Assembly: GCF_000934605.2 (NCBI RefSeq)
Contig: NZ_CP010897.2
Span: 620,001 to 684,000, forward strand
Direction: 5' to 3'
DNA from: Pandoraea vervacti
GTDB taxonomy: Bacteria; Pseudomonadota; Gammaproteobacteria; Burkholderiales; Burkholderiaceae
DNA: 64,000 nucleotides
Below are positions 1 to 8,925 of this stretch, one piece after another; the stretch's first letter is position 1; each line of letters begins with the position of its first letter. Both the position numbers and the translations under genes were made by a program. The notes below the pieces were generated by a model, which saw only the letters and a program-made list of their open reading frames with translations, was not told where the DNA came from and searched no databases.

Positions 1-581
1 ACGATCTTCGAATCCCTTGTCAACAGGGGATCGTTAAATATTTTGCTGGTGGCGACGTGCGTGCGCGGGTTGACCACGAGGAAGTGCCGTTCGGGCAGAT
101 CCACAGCCTGCAATTCCTCTCCCAGGCCCTGTGCAAAGGCGTTTCGGCCGAACACGAAAAACGGCACGTCCGCCCCCAGCTTCAATGCCAGCGTCTGGAG
201 GACTTCGCGTGGCAGGTCGAGTTGCCACATGCGGTTGAGCGCGAGCAGCGTGGTGGCCGCGTCCGAACTGCCGCCGCCGATGCCGCCGCCCGCGGGCAGG
301 CGCTTCTCGATCCCGATATCCACGCCAAAGCGCACGCCGCAGTGCGCTTGCAGCAGATGGGCTGCGCGCACGGTCAGATCGGTCTCCGGCGGCACGCCCG
401 GCAGCGGGTTCGTGTGCACGATCCGGCCATCGTCGCGACGCTCGAAATGCAGCGTGTCGGCCCAGTCGATCAGTTGGAAGACGGTTTGGAGTTCGTGATA
501 GCCGTTGGGCCGGCGTCCTACGATGTGCAGGAACAAATTCAGCTTGGCCGGGGCCGGGCAGTCACGCAGGATCTCGTACAT
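1..581 (-). CDS. ispE: 4-diphosphocytidyl-2-C-methyl-D-erythritol kinase (3' end beyond window)
   Basis: GHMP kinase that phosphorylates the 2-hydroxyl of CDP-methylerythritol in the cytosolic MEP isoprenoid pathway. Reading leftwards from the ATG at 581, the frame opens with the family N-terminus (CPAPAKLNLFLHIVGRR, then GYHELQT). It then shows the glycine-rich ATP loop, LPAGGGIGGGSSDAA, about residues 90-105, and later GADVPFF. The frame stays open to base 1, so the C-terminal third lies outside the window. It follows lolB on the same strand, the usual Burkholderiales order. The start is the first ATG in a frame well conserved from its second residue block onward. Confidence 0.95.
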   Translation of the reverse strand, partial: MYEILRDCPAPAKLNLFLHIVGRRPNGYHELQTVFQLIDWADTLHFERRDDGRIVHTNPLPGVPPETDLTVRAAHLLQAHCGVRFGVDIGIEKRLPAGGGIGGGSSDAATTLLALNRMWQLDLPREVLQTLALKLGADVPFFVFGRNAFAQGLGEELQAVDLPERHFLVVNPRTHVATSKIFNDPLLTRDSKI

Positions 582-677
582 GGCGATGCAAAGGCGGTGA
601 GAGGGTATGGGCGCGCGTGCGCCCGGTGCGGCATTTTACCCGCGGCCGCAGGGCAGACGTGTTCAGGCGGCTTTCGG

Positions 678-1337
678 CTATTCGTCGATCACGAGCCGCA
701 CGGCCAGCGGCGAGCCATCGAGATCGCGCGACAGGTCGATACGCTTGACGCGCGTCGGCGTGCCGTCGAAGTACGCCTGATAGTCGATGGTCCAGCCGTC
801 CTGCTTCAGACGTGTGGGACGTTGCGTTTGCGCATCGCGCTCGATGCTCGCCTGCGAGCCTGGCGCCCCCTGCATGTGCAGCCAGTACCGCAGGCCGCCC
901 ACGGGCAATGCGAAGCCGAGCGCATCGTGCATGACATCTTCGAGCCGAGGGCCGGTGAGCGGCGCCTTGCCGGGCAATTCGAGCGACGCGCTGCGCGGGC
1001 TTTGGCGCACGATGGCCTGCGTCTGCCCCAGCGGATCGAGCAGTTGAACGGTGGCGTTCTCTCCGTTTTGCTGCCAGTCGAAGTTGCCGTAGGTGTTGCG
1101 CGTCTCCCCGTTTTGCTCGTAGCGCACGGAGAAGCGGCCGCGATAATGCTCGACACTCACCCCGGCCGTCGGCTCGACGGGTGCGGGCGGCGCGAGACTT
1201 GCGCAACCCGTGACGACGACAGCGGCGGCGCACGCCAGCGCAAGCGCTGCCGCGCGAACGGACTGGTGCAAACCGGCGCGTCGCGGGGCTCGCGCCGATC
1301 CGAAAAACTTCACCATCGAATGTTCCGCCATGCGCAT
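678..1337 (-). CDS. lolB: Outer-membrane lipoprotein insertion protein LolB
   Basis: LolB accepts lipoproteins from LolA and inserts them into the inner leaflet of the outer membrane. The chosen start gives 219 residues. It has a positively charged N-terminus, a hydrophobic stretch and a lipobox ending VTGC, with the acylated cysteine near residue 45. After that the body matches the LolB beta-barrel pattern (RGRFSVRY, NFDWQQ, LLDPLGQTQA, GLRYWLHMQG). The ATG overlaps the TAA of the upstream TPR gene (TAATG), suggesting translational coupling; internal ATGs at 1331 and 1316 are alternative starts. The gene lies directly upstream of ispE, as in other Burkholderiales. Confidence 0.9.
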   Translation of the reverse strand: MRMAEHSMVKFFGSARAPRRAGLHQSVRAAALALACAAAVVVTGCASLAPPAPVEPTAGVSVEHYRGRFSVRYEQNGETRNTYGNFDWQQNGENATVQLLDPLGQTQAIVRQSPRSASLELPGKAPLTGPRLEDVMHDALGFALPVGGLRYWLHMQGAPGSQASIERDAQTQRPTRLKQDGWTIDYQAYFDGTPTRVKRIDLSRDLDGSPLAVRLVIDE

Positions 1338-3265
1338 TACGGAGCGACGTTGTAACGCTTCATGGTCGAGCGCAGCGTGTCGTCGTCGCCGTCGAGCTTG
1401 AGGGCTTCGCGCCAGGTCTTGCGCGCTTCGTCCTGCTGGCCCGACTCCCACAGCACTTCACCGAGATGCGCGCCGATTTCCGCCTGCGCCTGAATGCCGT
1501 ACGCGCGACGCAGCAGTTCCAGCGCCTGCTGCTTGTCGCCGAGGCGATATTTCACCCAGGCGAGGCTGTCCATGATGTACGGATCTTCCGGCGAGAGCGA
1601 CGACGCCTTTTGCAACAGCTTGAGCGCTTCGGGCAAACGCGTGTTGCGCTCGGTCAGCGAGTAGCCGAGCGCGTTGTAGGCCTGGGCGTTTTCCGGCTGC
1701 GAGGTCATGATGCGACGCATCGCCTTTTCCATGACGTCGTAGTGCTTGTTCAGTTCGGCCACCATGCCGTACTGATAAAGCAGATCCATGTCGTCCGGAT
1801 GATTCTTGACCTCGACGGCGAGCAGTTTCTCGGCCTCGTCGTAACGCTTGGATTTGACCAGCAGATCCGACTCGGCGCGCTTGAGCGCCAGTTGCTCGCG
1901 CGGCTCACTTGCCTTGATGCCGTGAAGCAGCGCGCGGCCTTCGTCGAGTTTGCCCTGATCGGCGAGCAATTGCGCGCGTCCGATCTGCGCCGGCAGATAG
2001 GCGTTGCTGTCTTCGCGGATCTTCGAGAGCCACTTGTCGGCGGCCGGATAGTCCTTGCGATCCTGCGCGATCTGCGCGAGGTAGACGTAAGCCTGAGCGC
2101 CGTCGGCGTTCTGCTGCTCGGCTTCGGATGCGTACTTCTGCAAGTACTGTTCGGCTTGCTGCGGATGGTTGGCGTGCAGGTTCAGCAGCGCGAGCGCCAT
2201 GAGCGTCGACAGTTCGTGCGGGTAGCGCTTCTCGAGCGTTTCGAACTGCTTTTGCGCGGCGTCGAGCTGGTTGTCGGCAAGGAGCAGCTTGGCGTAGGCG
2301 AAGCGGGCTTCCTTGGCGTCCGGATTCCGGTCGAGGAACGTCTTCAGGCTCGCAATGGCGCTGGTGCGCTCGCCCGGCCCCATCTGTCCGTAAAGCAACG
2401 CGGCAGCTTCGTAATCGGGCTTGAGCTTGAGTGCGGACTCGAGCGACGCGCGTGCGCCGGCAGTGTCACCGGCGTCGAGTTGCGAGCGTGCGATGGCCAG
2501 TTGCGCTTCGGGGCGCTGCATGTCGTTCGCCAGCATGCGCTTGAGTGAATCGATGCCGGTGGCGCGTTCCGGACTGCGCGCGATCATCTGCTGCAATTCG
2601 AGGATGGCCTGCCCACGGCGCGCTTCCGGCACCTTGTTCAGTTCCTCGACGAGCAGAGGTTCGGCTTCAGCCAGATGACCGGTGCCGACTTCGAGGCTGG
2701 CGAGCAACTGCGAGGCCGGGCGCCACGACGGATCGAGCTGATGCCACAGCTTGGCCGCGACGAGTGCGTCGCCGAGCTGCCGCGCGCCGAGCGCGATCTC
2801 GACGGAGCGGCGGGCCATGCGCGGATCTTTCGTTCGGTTGGCCAGCGCAATGTAGGTGTTGAAGGCGGGGGCGAGGTTGCCTTGTTGCAGACTCAGTTCG
2901 GCCGCCAGCACCTCGAAGACGACCTCGCTCGAGAGCGCCACATTCGGCAGCTTTTCGCCGGGGACGTTCGCATTCGGTGCGACGGCTTCGCTATCGACAT
3001 CCGCGCTTGCTGCCTTTGCCGCGCCCGGGGCCGCCGGCGCCGCTGCCGGTGCACTTGCCGGGGCGGGCGCCTTCTGCGCCGTCTGGGCGAAAGCGCTCGA
3101 CGACGGCATGAATGCCATGATGGCGCTCGCGCAGGTCACGCCAAGCACCGTCGCACCGGCCCACGCCCCGCGAGCCAGTGCGCCGCGCAGGCGCAAAACC
3201 ACAGGTGCCACGATTGCCGCACTCGGGTCGGCGGCGGGGATGGACTGGAATCGGGTGTTCGGCAT
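1337..3265 (-). CDS. Tetratricopeptide-repeat protein, secreted or periplasmic
   Basis: This 642-residue protein has a long N-terminal leader with a hydrophobic core ending SSAFAQ, consistent with a signal peptide cleaved near residue 60. An Ala/Pro-rich linker follows, then repeated alpha-helical TPR units to the C-terminus; clear examples are the NAQAYNALGYSLTERN and PEDPYIMDSLAWVKYRLGD blocks near residues 520-580. No catalytic motif is visible. TPR proteins are protein-interaction scaffolds. Position next to lolB, with stop/start overlap, suggests a role in envelope or lipoprotein biogenesis, but that is inference from context. The partner and exact function are unknown. Confidence 0.85.
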   Translation of the reverse strand: MPNTRFQSIPAADPSAAIVAPVVLRLRGALARGAWAGATVLGVTCASAIMAFMPSSSAFAQTAQKAPAPASAPAAAPAAPGAAKAASADVDSEAVAPNANVPGEKLPNVALSSEVVFEVLAAELSLQQGNLAPAFNTYIALANRTKDPRMARRSVEIALGARQLGDALVAAKLWHQLDPSWRPASQLLASLEVGTGHLAEAEPLLVEELNKVPEARRGQAILELQQMIARSPERATGIDSLKRMLANDMQRPEAQLAIARSQLDAGDTAGARASLESALKLKPDYEAAALLYGQMGPGERTSAIASLKTFLDRNPDAKEARFAYAKLLLADNQLDAAQKQFETLEKRYPHELSTLMALALLNLHANHPQQAEQYLQKYASEAEQQNADGAQAYVYLAQIAQDRKDYPAADKWLSKIREDSNAYLPAQIGRAQLLADQGKLDEGRALLHGIKASEPREQLALKRAESDLLVKSKRYDEAEKLLAVEVKNHPDDMDLLYQYGMVAELNKHYDVMEKAMRRIMTSQPENAQAYNALGYSLTERNTRLPEALKLLQKASSLSPEDPYIMDSLAWVKYRLGDKQQALELLRRAYGIQAQAEIGAHLGEVLWESGQQDEARKTWREALKLDGDDDTLRSTMKRYNVAP

Positions 3266-3344
3266 AGGGATCCACGGCAGGTTTCGAGCGATTGTAGCGC
3301 GCCCGATACAATAGAGTCTAAATCCTCAGCAAACGTTCGCAGGC

Positions 3345-4175
3345 ATGCCTGAACTCCCGGAAGTCGAAGTGACCCGCCGCGGTATTGCGCCGCACGTGGC
3401 GGGCACGCGTATCGCGCGTATCGACGTGCGCAACGGCGCATTGCGCTGGCCTGTGCCCGACGGGCTCGACACGCTGCTGCGCGGCGAAACGCTCATCGGT
3501 GTGACCCGTCGCGGCAAGTATCTGCTGCTCGAATACGCGCCGGGCTGGCTGCTCGTGCATCTGGGCATGACCGGGACGTTGCGTGTCATGCAGGAGCCGC
3601 AGTCGTTGCCGGCCGCCGGCGTGCACGATCACATCGATCTGGTGTTCGAGCGGTGCGCGCTGCGTTATCGCGATCCGCGCCGTTTCGGCGCCGTGCTGTT
3701 CCACGCGCGCTCGGCCGGCGACGTGCTGGCTCACCCGCTGCTCGCGAGCCTGGGTGTCGAGCCGCTCACGGACGATTTCGACGGCGCGTGGCTATATGCC
3801 GGTACGCGCGGGCGAACCGTTTCCATCAAGCAGGCACTGCTGGCCGGCACGATCGTCGTCGGAGTCGGCAATATTTACGCATCGGAGAGTCTGTTCCGCG
3901 CGGGTATCCACCCGCGTATGCCGGCGGGCAAGCTCTCCAAAGCGCGGGCCGAGAAGCTGGCCCAGGCCGTGAAGGTCGTGCTTGCCGCCGCCATCGAGAA
4001 AGGTGGCAGCACGTTGCGCGATTTTGTCGGCAGCGACGGTCAGAGCGGCTATTTCCAGCAGGAGTATTTCGTCTACGATCGGACCGGCCAGCCATGTCGC
4101 GTATGCGGCACGCCGATCCGGCAGATCGTGCAGGGGCAGCGATCCACCTTCTTCTGCCCGCATTGTCAGAAATAA
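3345..4175 (+). CDS. mutM: Formamidopyrimidine-DNA glycosylase
   Basis: Bifunctional base-excision repair enzyme (Fpg) that removes 8-oxoguanine and ring-opened purines and nicks the abasic site. The 276-residue protein begins MPELPEVE, giving the catalytic N-terminal proline after Met removal and the conserved Glu3. Lys58 is in the expected beta-hairpin position. The C-terminus carries the zinc finger, C251-x2-C254-x16-C271-x2-C274, preceded by the QSGYFQQEYFVYDR block. It is divergent from the TPR gene and followed by mutY, so two enzymes of the same oxidative-damage pathway sit side by side. Length and all key residues are normal for the family. Confidence 0.97.
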   Translation: MPELPEVEVTRRGIAPHVAGTRIARIDVRNGALRWPVPDGLDTLLRGETLIGVTRRGKYLLLEYAPGWLLVHLGMTGTLRVMQEPQSLPAAGVHDHIDLVFERCALRYRDPRRFGAVLFHARSAGDVLAHPLLASLGVEPLTDDFDGAWLYAGTRGRTVSIKQALLAGTIVVGVGNIYASESLFRAGIHPRMPAGKLSKARAEKLAQAVKVVLAAAIEKGGSTLRDFVGSDGQSGYFQQEYFVYDRTGQPCRVCGTPIRQIVQGQRSTFFCPHCQK

Positions 4176-4259
4176 CGCGTGCGTTCGTCCGGCATTGTGC
4201 CGACGTCATACGCCCTCACATCCGGTCGAGCGCCGCACATGTTGCCCCCCGAAGCCCAA

Positions 4260-5462
4260 ATGAAAGATTCCTCCAGCGACACCTCGCTCGGCACGTCCGC
4301 CGATACATTGGCCGGTACCTTGGCTGATACGTTCGCCGAGCGTCTGATCGCATGGCAGGCCGAACACGGCCGCCACGATCTGCCCTGGCAAAACACGCGC
4401 GACGCCTATCGCATCTGGCTCTCGGAGATCATGCTCCAGCAGACACAGGTGGCCACCGTCATTCCCTACTACGGGCGCTTTCTCGAGCGCTTTCCCGATG
4501 TCGCCGCGCTGGCGAGCGCACCGCAGGACGACGTCATGGCCCTGTGGAGCGGCCTGGGCTACTACTCGCGCGCGCGCAACTTGCACCGGTGCGCGCAGGT
4601 CGTCGTCGCCGAGCACGGCGGACGCTTTCCCGCCGACCCCGAGACCCTGGCGACGCTGCCCGGCATCGGCCGTTCGACGGCGGCGGCGATTGCTGCCTTC
4701 GCCTACGACGCCCATGCCGCCATTCTCGACGGCAACGTCAAGCGGGTGCTCGCGCGCGTGTTCGGCATCGAAGGGTTTCCCGGCACGCCGAAGATCGAGC
4801 GAGAAATGTGGACATTGGCCGAATCGTTGCTGCCGCAGCGCGATTTGCCGGCGTACACGCAAGGGATGATGGACCTGGGCGCGACGCTATGCGGGCGCGG
4901 CAAACCGCGTTGCGGCGAATGCCCGTTCGACAGCGATTGCGTGGCCCATGCAACGGGACGTGAGCGAACATTGCCGACGTCGAAGCCGAAGAAGGCGCAG
5001 CCTGAACGATATGTCGATGTACTGGTGATTCGCGCGGGGGATCGCGTGCTCTTCGAGCGTCGGCCGGACAGCGGCATCTGGGGCGGGTTGTGGAGCCTGC
5101 CCGAACTGACGCCGCCAACCGATACGCGCGAGGCGGACGACGCCTCGCTGCGAGCGCGTCTGACGGGGCATGCAACGGCGCTCGGCGCGCGACTCGGCCC
5201 GGTGCAATCGCTCGTGCCATTGCAAGGGCTAACGCACGTCTTTACGCACTTCAAGCTGCACTTGCGGCCGTGGCTGGTGACGTTATCCGCCAATGGCGAG
5301 TCGACGGCATCGACGGCATCGACGGCGTTGGGCGACGCGAGCCGCGCGTGGCTGGATGGGGCGGGGGTCGTGGCGGCGGGCTTGCCGTCTCCGATCCGGA
5401 AGATCGCCGACGCGCTGTCGCTTCGTGCGTCGGATCAGGGACAGCTGTCGTTGTCGACCTGA
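4260..5462 (+). CDS. mutY: Adenine DNA glycosylase MutY
   Basis: MutY removes adenine mispaired with 8-oxoguanine, completing the GO system begun by MutM just upstream. The helix-hairpin-helix GPD core is visible: catalytic Glu in SEIMLQQTQV, the hairpin LPGIGRSTAAA, and the Asp in ILDGNVKRV. It is followed by the 4Fe-4S cluster loop with spacing C-x6-C-x2-C-x5-C (CGRGKPRCGECPFDSDC). The C-terminal half is the Nudix-like domain that reads 8-oxoG (RPDSGIWGGLWSLPE). The start is uncertain: ATG 4260 is used here, ATG 4239 and GTG 4179 are in frame, and none has a strong ribosome site. Spacing from mutM suggests one transcript. Confidence 0.95.
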   Translation: MKDSSSDTSLGTSADTLAGTLADTFAERLIAWQAEHGRHDLPWQNTRDAYRIWLSEIMLQQTQVATVIPYYGRFLERFPDVAALASAPQDDVMALWSGLGYYSRARNLHRCAQVVVAEHGGRFPADPETLATLPGIGRSTAAAIAAFAYDAHAAILDGNVKRVLARVFGIEGFPGTPKIEREMWTLAESLLPQRDLPAYTQGMMDLGATLCGRGKPRCGECPFDSDCVAHATGRERTLPTSKPKKAQPERYVDVLVIRAGDRVLFERRPDSGIWGGLWSLPELTPPTDTREADDASLRARLTGHATALGARLGPVQSLVPLQGLTHVFTHFKLHLRPWLVTLSANGESTASTASTALGDASRAWLDGAGVVAAGLPSPIRKIADALSLRASDQGQLSLST

Positions 5463-5500
5463 TGTTATCGACCTGACGTTGTCTACCTGCGGTTGCCGGG

Positions 5501-5539
5501 CTGACCTTGCCCGACTGACCTTGCCCGACTGACGCTGCC
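5501..5539. repeat. Short tandem repeat, 14-bp unit
   Basis: Two perfect copies of CTGACCTTGCCCGA and a third partial copy lie between the convergent mutY and rapZ genes. Similar but looser ACCTG-containing units occupy 5458-5500. No hairpin with a T-run is evident, so I do not call a terminator here. Confidence 0.75.
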
Positions 5540-5593
5540 ATCAGGCGAGCATGCCGTCACGCGCCGCCCGCCCGCACTCCTGTGCCGCGCGGC

Positions 5594-6466
5594 CTACTTC
5601 GCTTCGACAGGGGCGAGCTCGCGGTGGCGCACCAGCACGGCGGCCTCGTGACGAAAACGGGCGCCCAGCGTCTCGGAGATGAAGACGGAGCGGTGCTGGC
5701 CGCCTGTGCACCCGATGGCGACCGTCAGATAACTGCGGTTGTCGCGCATGTAGCTCGGCAGCCACTTCTGCAAGTAGGCGCCGATGTCGTTGATCATCTC
5801 CTCGACTTCCGGAATCGCCGAGAGAAAATCGATCACCGGCTGATCGCGTCCCGTTAGCGGACGCAACTGAACGTCGTAATACGGATTGGGCAGCGAACGA
5901 ACGTCGAACACCAGATCGGCATCGAGCGGCACGCCGTGCTTGAAGCCGAACGACTCGAACATCAGCGTGAGGCCTGTCTGATCGTGCTGAACGAACTCGC
6001 GAATCCATCGGCGCAGCGCACTCGCGCGCAAATTGCTGGTGTCGATCTGGTGGCCGAGTTCGGTCACGCTGCTCAACATCTCGCGTTCTTTTTCGATGGC
6101 TTCGACAAGCGAGCCGGTCGGGGAGACCATGTCGTCGCTCGTCACGGACAGCGGATGGCGGCGGCGTGTCTCGGAGAATCGTTGCACCAGCGTCTGCGTG
6201 GTGGCATTCAGGAACAGCACGCGAACGTCATGGCCGAAACGGCGCAGACCGCCGATGATGGGCGGCAATTCGGCGAGCGAACCACCGCTGCGCGCGTCGA
6301 TGGCGACCGCGAGGCGGGTGTAGTTCTGTGTGCCGAGGTAGACGGCGAGTTCAGGCAAAAAGCGTGACGGCAGATTGTCGACGCAGTAGTAACCCGCATC
6401 CTCGAGGACGTTCAGAGCGAGCGACTTGCCCGATCCGGAGACGCCGGTAATCAGTACGATCTTCAT
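5594..6466 (-). CDS. rapZ: RapZ family nucleotide-binding RNase adapter
   Basis: RapZ-type P-loop protein. In E. coli it guides RNase E to the GlmZ small RNA and so tunes glucosamine-6-phosphate synthesis. The 290-residue protein starts with a Walker A motif at residues 8-15 (GVSGSGKS). It retains the family blocks DAGYYCVDNLP, LFLNATTQTLVQRF, FGFKHGVPLDAD and the C-terminal GCTGGQHRSVF loop. A GGGA-type ribosome site precedes the ATG. The neighbourhood with hprK, ptsN and rpoN is standard in proteobacteria. Whether a GlmZ-like RNA exists in this organism cannot be judged from this window. Confidence 0.93.
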   Translation of the reverse strand: MKIVLITGVSGSGKSLALNVLEDAGYYCVDNLPSRFLPELAVYLGTQNYTRLAVAIDARSGGSLAELPPIIGGLRRFGHDVRVLFLNATTQTLVQRFSETRRRHPLSVTSDDMVSPTGSLVEAIEKEREMLSSVTELGHQIDTSNLRASALRRWIREFVQHDQTGLTLMFESFGFKHGVPLDADLVFDVRSLPNPYYDVQLRPLTGRDQPVIDFLSAIPEVEEMINDIGAYLQKWLPSYMRDNRSYLTVAIGCTGGQHRSVFISETLGARFRHEAAVLVRHRELAPVEAK

Positions 6467-6593
6467 GACATATCCCGAATACAGCCATCATGGTAAGCGA
6501 TTGTGTCGTACGGGTGTCGAACGGGAAGAAACGAGAATGTTCCGTGCGTTTTCCCTGCATTTGCGAGAATTCACGCGCCTCAGACGAAACGTC

Positions 6594-6624
6594 AAACGAA
6601 AACGGCGCCCGCAAGGGGCGCCGT
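6594..6624 (-). terminator. Rho-independent terminator of the PsiF-repeat gene
   Basis: On the minus strand a 9-bp perfect stem (ACGGCGCCC with GGGCGCCGT, 5-nt loop) is followed by TTTTCGTTT. It lies just downstream of the psiF-like stop codon and upstream of rapZ, so rapZ must be transcribed from its own promoter or by read-through. Confidence 0.85.
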
Positions 6625-6648
6625 CAGGCAGGTGCCGGGAGGGTTACC

Positions 6649-6978
6649 TCAGGCAGCCGGCTGGTTCGACAGACATTGCTTCATGAATGCCTTGCGGTCG
6701 TCGCCCTTCTTGCCGGACGCTTGCGTGTTGCAGGTCTTCATCTTTTCCTGCTGCGTCTGCTTGGCGGCCGGGGCGCCGCCAGCCGACAGACATTGCTTCA
6801 TGAACGCCTTCCGATCGTCGCCCGTCTTGCCGGAGGCTTGCGCGTTGCACGCCTTCATCTTGTCTTGCTGGGCGTTGGTCGCCTTGGGCGCGGATGCCGG
6901 TGCGGCGGCCGTCTGGGCGAACACGGGCGATGCGAGCAGCGGGGATACCAGAAGCAATGCAGCGAGTGCTTTTTTCAT
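6649..6978 (-). CDS. Secreted PsiF-repeat protein (two repeats)
   Basis: Small exported protein of 109 residues. The signal peptide is clear (MKKALAALLLVSPLLASPVFA, written here in two overlapping pieces: MKKALAALLLVSP and LLASPVFA). The mature part is two PsiF repeats, each with the pattern QQxKMKxCNxQASGKxGDDRK then AFMKQCLS, separated by an Ala/Gly linker. Each repeat has two cysteines, which could form a disulfide in the periplasm. PsiF was named from phosphate starvation in E. coli, but its biochemical role is unknown. The gene stands alone, with its own terminator. I see no convincing Pho box upstream. Confidence 0.88.
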   Translation of the reverse strand: MKKALAALLLVSPLLASPVFAQTAAAPASAPKATNAQQDKMKACNAQASGKTGDDRKAFMKQCLSAGGAPAAKQTQQEKMKTCNTQASGKKGDDRKAFMKQCLSNQPAA

Positions 6979-7159
6979 GATCGTCTCTCCATAAGGTCGT
7001 CACGCACGGGCACGGGGATGGACCGCGTTGCGATTACAACATGATAGAAAACGCGCCGCAATCGCGCGGCGTTGACAGAAAAACGCAAAAGCTGCGGTAT
7101 ACCCGGAGGTTCAGGGCGCGTAGGGCGGGCCCGGCGAGACCGGAAGCGGCGCTGCGCGC

Positions 7160-8125
7160 TCAGAGCAATTTGCCCTGCATGCCATCCGGGTCCTGCATGG
7201 CCTGACGCTGGCGCTCCATGAAGTCCTTGAGCGTATCGATGCCGCGCAGTTGCAGGATCGTGTTTCGAACGGCGGCTTCGACGAGCACGGCGAGGTTTCG
7301 CCCGGCCGCCACTTGCAGAATCACCTTGTTGATGGGCAGGCCCAGCACGTCCACCGTCTGCGCTTCGAGCGGCAGTCGTTGGAATTCCCCATCGGGGCGA
7401 CGCACCAGTTGCACGATGAGCTTGAGCTTCATCTTCCGGCGCACGGCCGTCTCGCCGAAGATCGTCTTGATGTCGAGCAACCCCAGACCGCGGACTTCCA
7501 GCAGGTTTTGCAGCAGCGGCGGGCAGCGGCCTTCCACGAAATCCGGCCCGAGACGCACGAAATCGACCGCGTCGTCGGCGACCAGCCCGTGGCCACGGCT
7601 GATCAGTTCGAGGCCGAGTTCGCTCTTGCCGAGGCCCGAATCGCCGGTCAGCAGCACGCCCATGCCCAGAATGTCGATGAAAACGCCGTGCATCGTGCAT
7701 CGCGGTGCGAACACGCGCGAGATGTACAGACGCAGACTGTCGATGACCGATGCCGTCGACATTGGCGTGGTGAACAGCGGGGTGGACGAGCGGGTACAGC
7801 GCAATACGAGATCGGGCGGCGCTTCGAGGCCATCCGCCACCACGAGGAATGGCGGCTCCAGCGCGATGACTTCGCCCATGTGACGTTTGCGGTTTTCGTC
7901 CGTCAGACGCTGGTAGTAGCGCAGTTCCGCCTCGCCGAGCACCTGGATACGGTTCGGGTGAATGAGGTTCAGGTGGCCTACGAGGTCGGCGCTGGAGGTC
8001 GCGGTGGCGACGCTCTCGGGCGTGAAGCCGCGCTCCCAACCCTCATGGCCCGTGAGCCACGACAGACGCAGCGTCGCGGCGTTGTCGTCGAAAATGCTTT
8101 GCGCGTTGATGCCGGTCAGTTCCAC
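7160..8125 (-). CDS. hprK: HPr kinase/phosphorylase
   Basis: HprK phosphorylates and dephosphorylates a serine of the phosphocarrier HPr (or its NPr paralogue), linking PTS state to regulation. The 321-residue protein has the N-terminal regulatory domain and the C-terminal kinase domain, with Walker A GDSGLGKS at 161-168, followed by the signature EVRGLGLLDIKTIFGE. The start is GTG at 8125, supported by a GAGGCG ribosome site about 7 nt upstream. It lies downstream of ptsN on the same strand, as in most proteobacteria with an incomplete PTS, where the system is regulatory rather than sugar-transporting. Confidence 0.95.
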   Translation of the reverse strand: MELTGINAQSIFDDNAATLRLSWLTGHEGWERGFTPESVATATSSADLVGHLNLIHPNRIQVLGEAELRYYQRLTDENRKRHMGEVIALEPPFLVVADGLEAPPDLVLRCTRSSTPLFTTPMSTASVIDSLRLYISRVFAPRCTMHGVFIDILGMGVLLTGDSGLGKSELGLELISRGHGLVADDAVDFVRLGPDFVEGRCPPLLQNLLEVRGLGLLDIKTIFGETAVRRKMKLKLIVQLVRRPDGEFQRLPLEAQTVDVLGLPINKVILQVAAGRNLAVLVEAAVRNTILQLRGIDTLKDFMERQRQAMQDPDGMQGKLL

Positions 8126-8233
8126 CGCGTCGCCTCGTTCGGTTGGGTATGGGAGCTACTGGATTCGTCTGGGTTCGCGGTGGTTCGTGACGGATGGCGG
8201 TCCCATCGGGGTCGCCCGGGCCGCCCGGGCCGC

Positions 8234-8689
8234 TCAGGGCTGCCAGTTCGCGAGCGCGGTATGGATCTCGGCGGCGCTCGGCGCATTGATCAATGTCTCG
8301 CGCATCGTACGGTCGGAGAGCAACTGCGCAATTTCGGACAGGATCTCGAGATGTTGCTGGGTCGCCTGTTCGGGCACCAGTAGGAAAAACAGCAGGGAGA
8401 CGGGCTGGCCGTCAGGGGCCTCGAAGGGAATGGCGTCTTCGAGGCGAATGAACGCAGCCATCGGGTGTTTCAGGCCCTTGATACGCCCGTGCGGAATCGC
8501 CACCCCTTCGCCGAGTCCGGTCGAACCCAGACGCTCGCGGGCGAACAGGTTGTCGGTGACCGTAGCGCGGGAGAGCGCGGCATTGTTCTCGAAGAGAAGG
8601 CCGGCTTGCTCGAAGACGCGCTTCTTGCTGGTGACGGACAGTCCAAGCAGGATGTTGGACTCAGGTAAGAGTTTGAATAAACGATTCAT
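8234..8689 (-). CDS. ptsN: PTS IIA-like nitrogen regulatory protein
   Basis: EIIA-Ntr accepts phosphate from NPr and regulates potassium transport, phosphate signalling and other targets by protein contact. The protein has 151 residues and the EIIA fold. The phosphorylatable His67 is in GEGVAIPHGRI. ATG 8689 (MNRLFKLLP) is chosen because conservation begins there; the frame extends further upstream but that part is not family-like. A terminator separates it from the hpf gene upstream, so ptsN-hprK probably form their own transcript. Confidence 0.94.
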   Translation of the reverse strand: MNRLFKLLPESNILLGLSVTSKKRVFEQAGLLFENNAALSRATVTDNLFARERLGSTGLGEGVAIPHGRIKGLKHPMAAFIRLEDAIPFEAPDGQPVSLLFFLLVPEQATQQHLEILSEIAQLLSDRTMRETLINAPSAAEIHTALANWQP

Positions 8690-8799
8690 CTTGTAATGCG
8701 GGCGAACGCTTAGTCGCCCTCCAACCCCCGATTGACCTCGCATTATAGACCACCCGCCGCCGTGCTCGCGGCGAGACACGGAACTGGGCCGAACCATAC

Positions 8800-8822
8800 A
8801 AAAGGGGCCGTTCAACGGCCCC
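8800..8822 (-). terminator. Rho-independent terminator after hpf
   Basis: On the minus strand a 7-bp GC stem (GGGGCCG with CGGCCCC, 5-nt loop) is followed directly by TTTTG. It lies about 100 nt past the hpf stop and before ptsN. Confidence 0.75.
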
Positions 8823-8925
8823 GCGGTGGGTGATGCCAGACTTACGAAAGACGGATAAACGCTCGGGTGGTTCCTTACGGCTTTTCGTCAGTGTCAGTCG
8901 ATGCGACTACCACGCCGGAACAGCC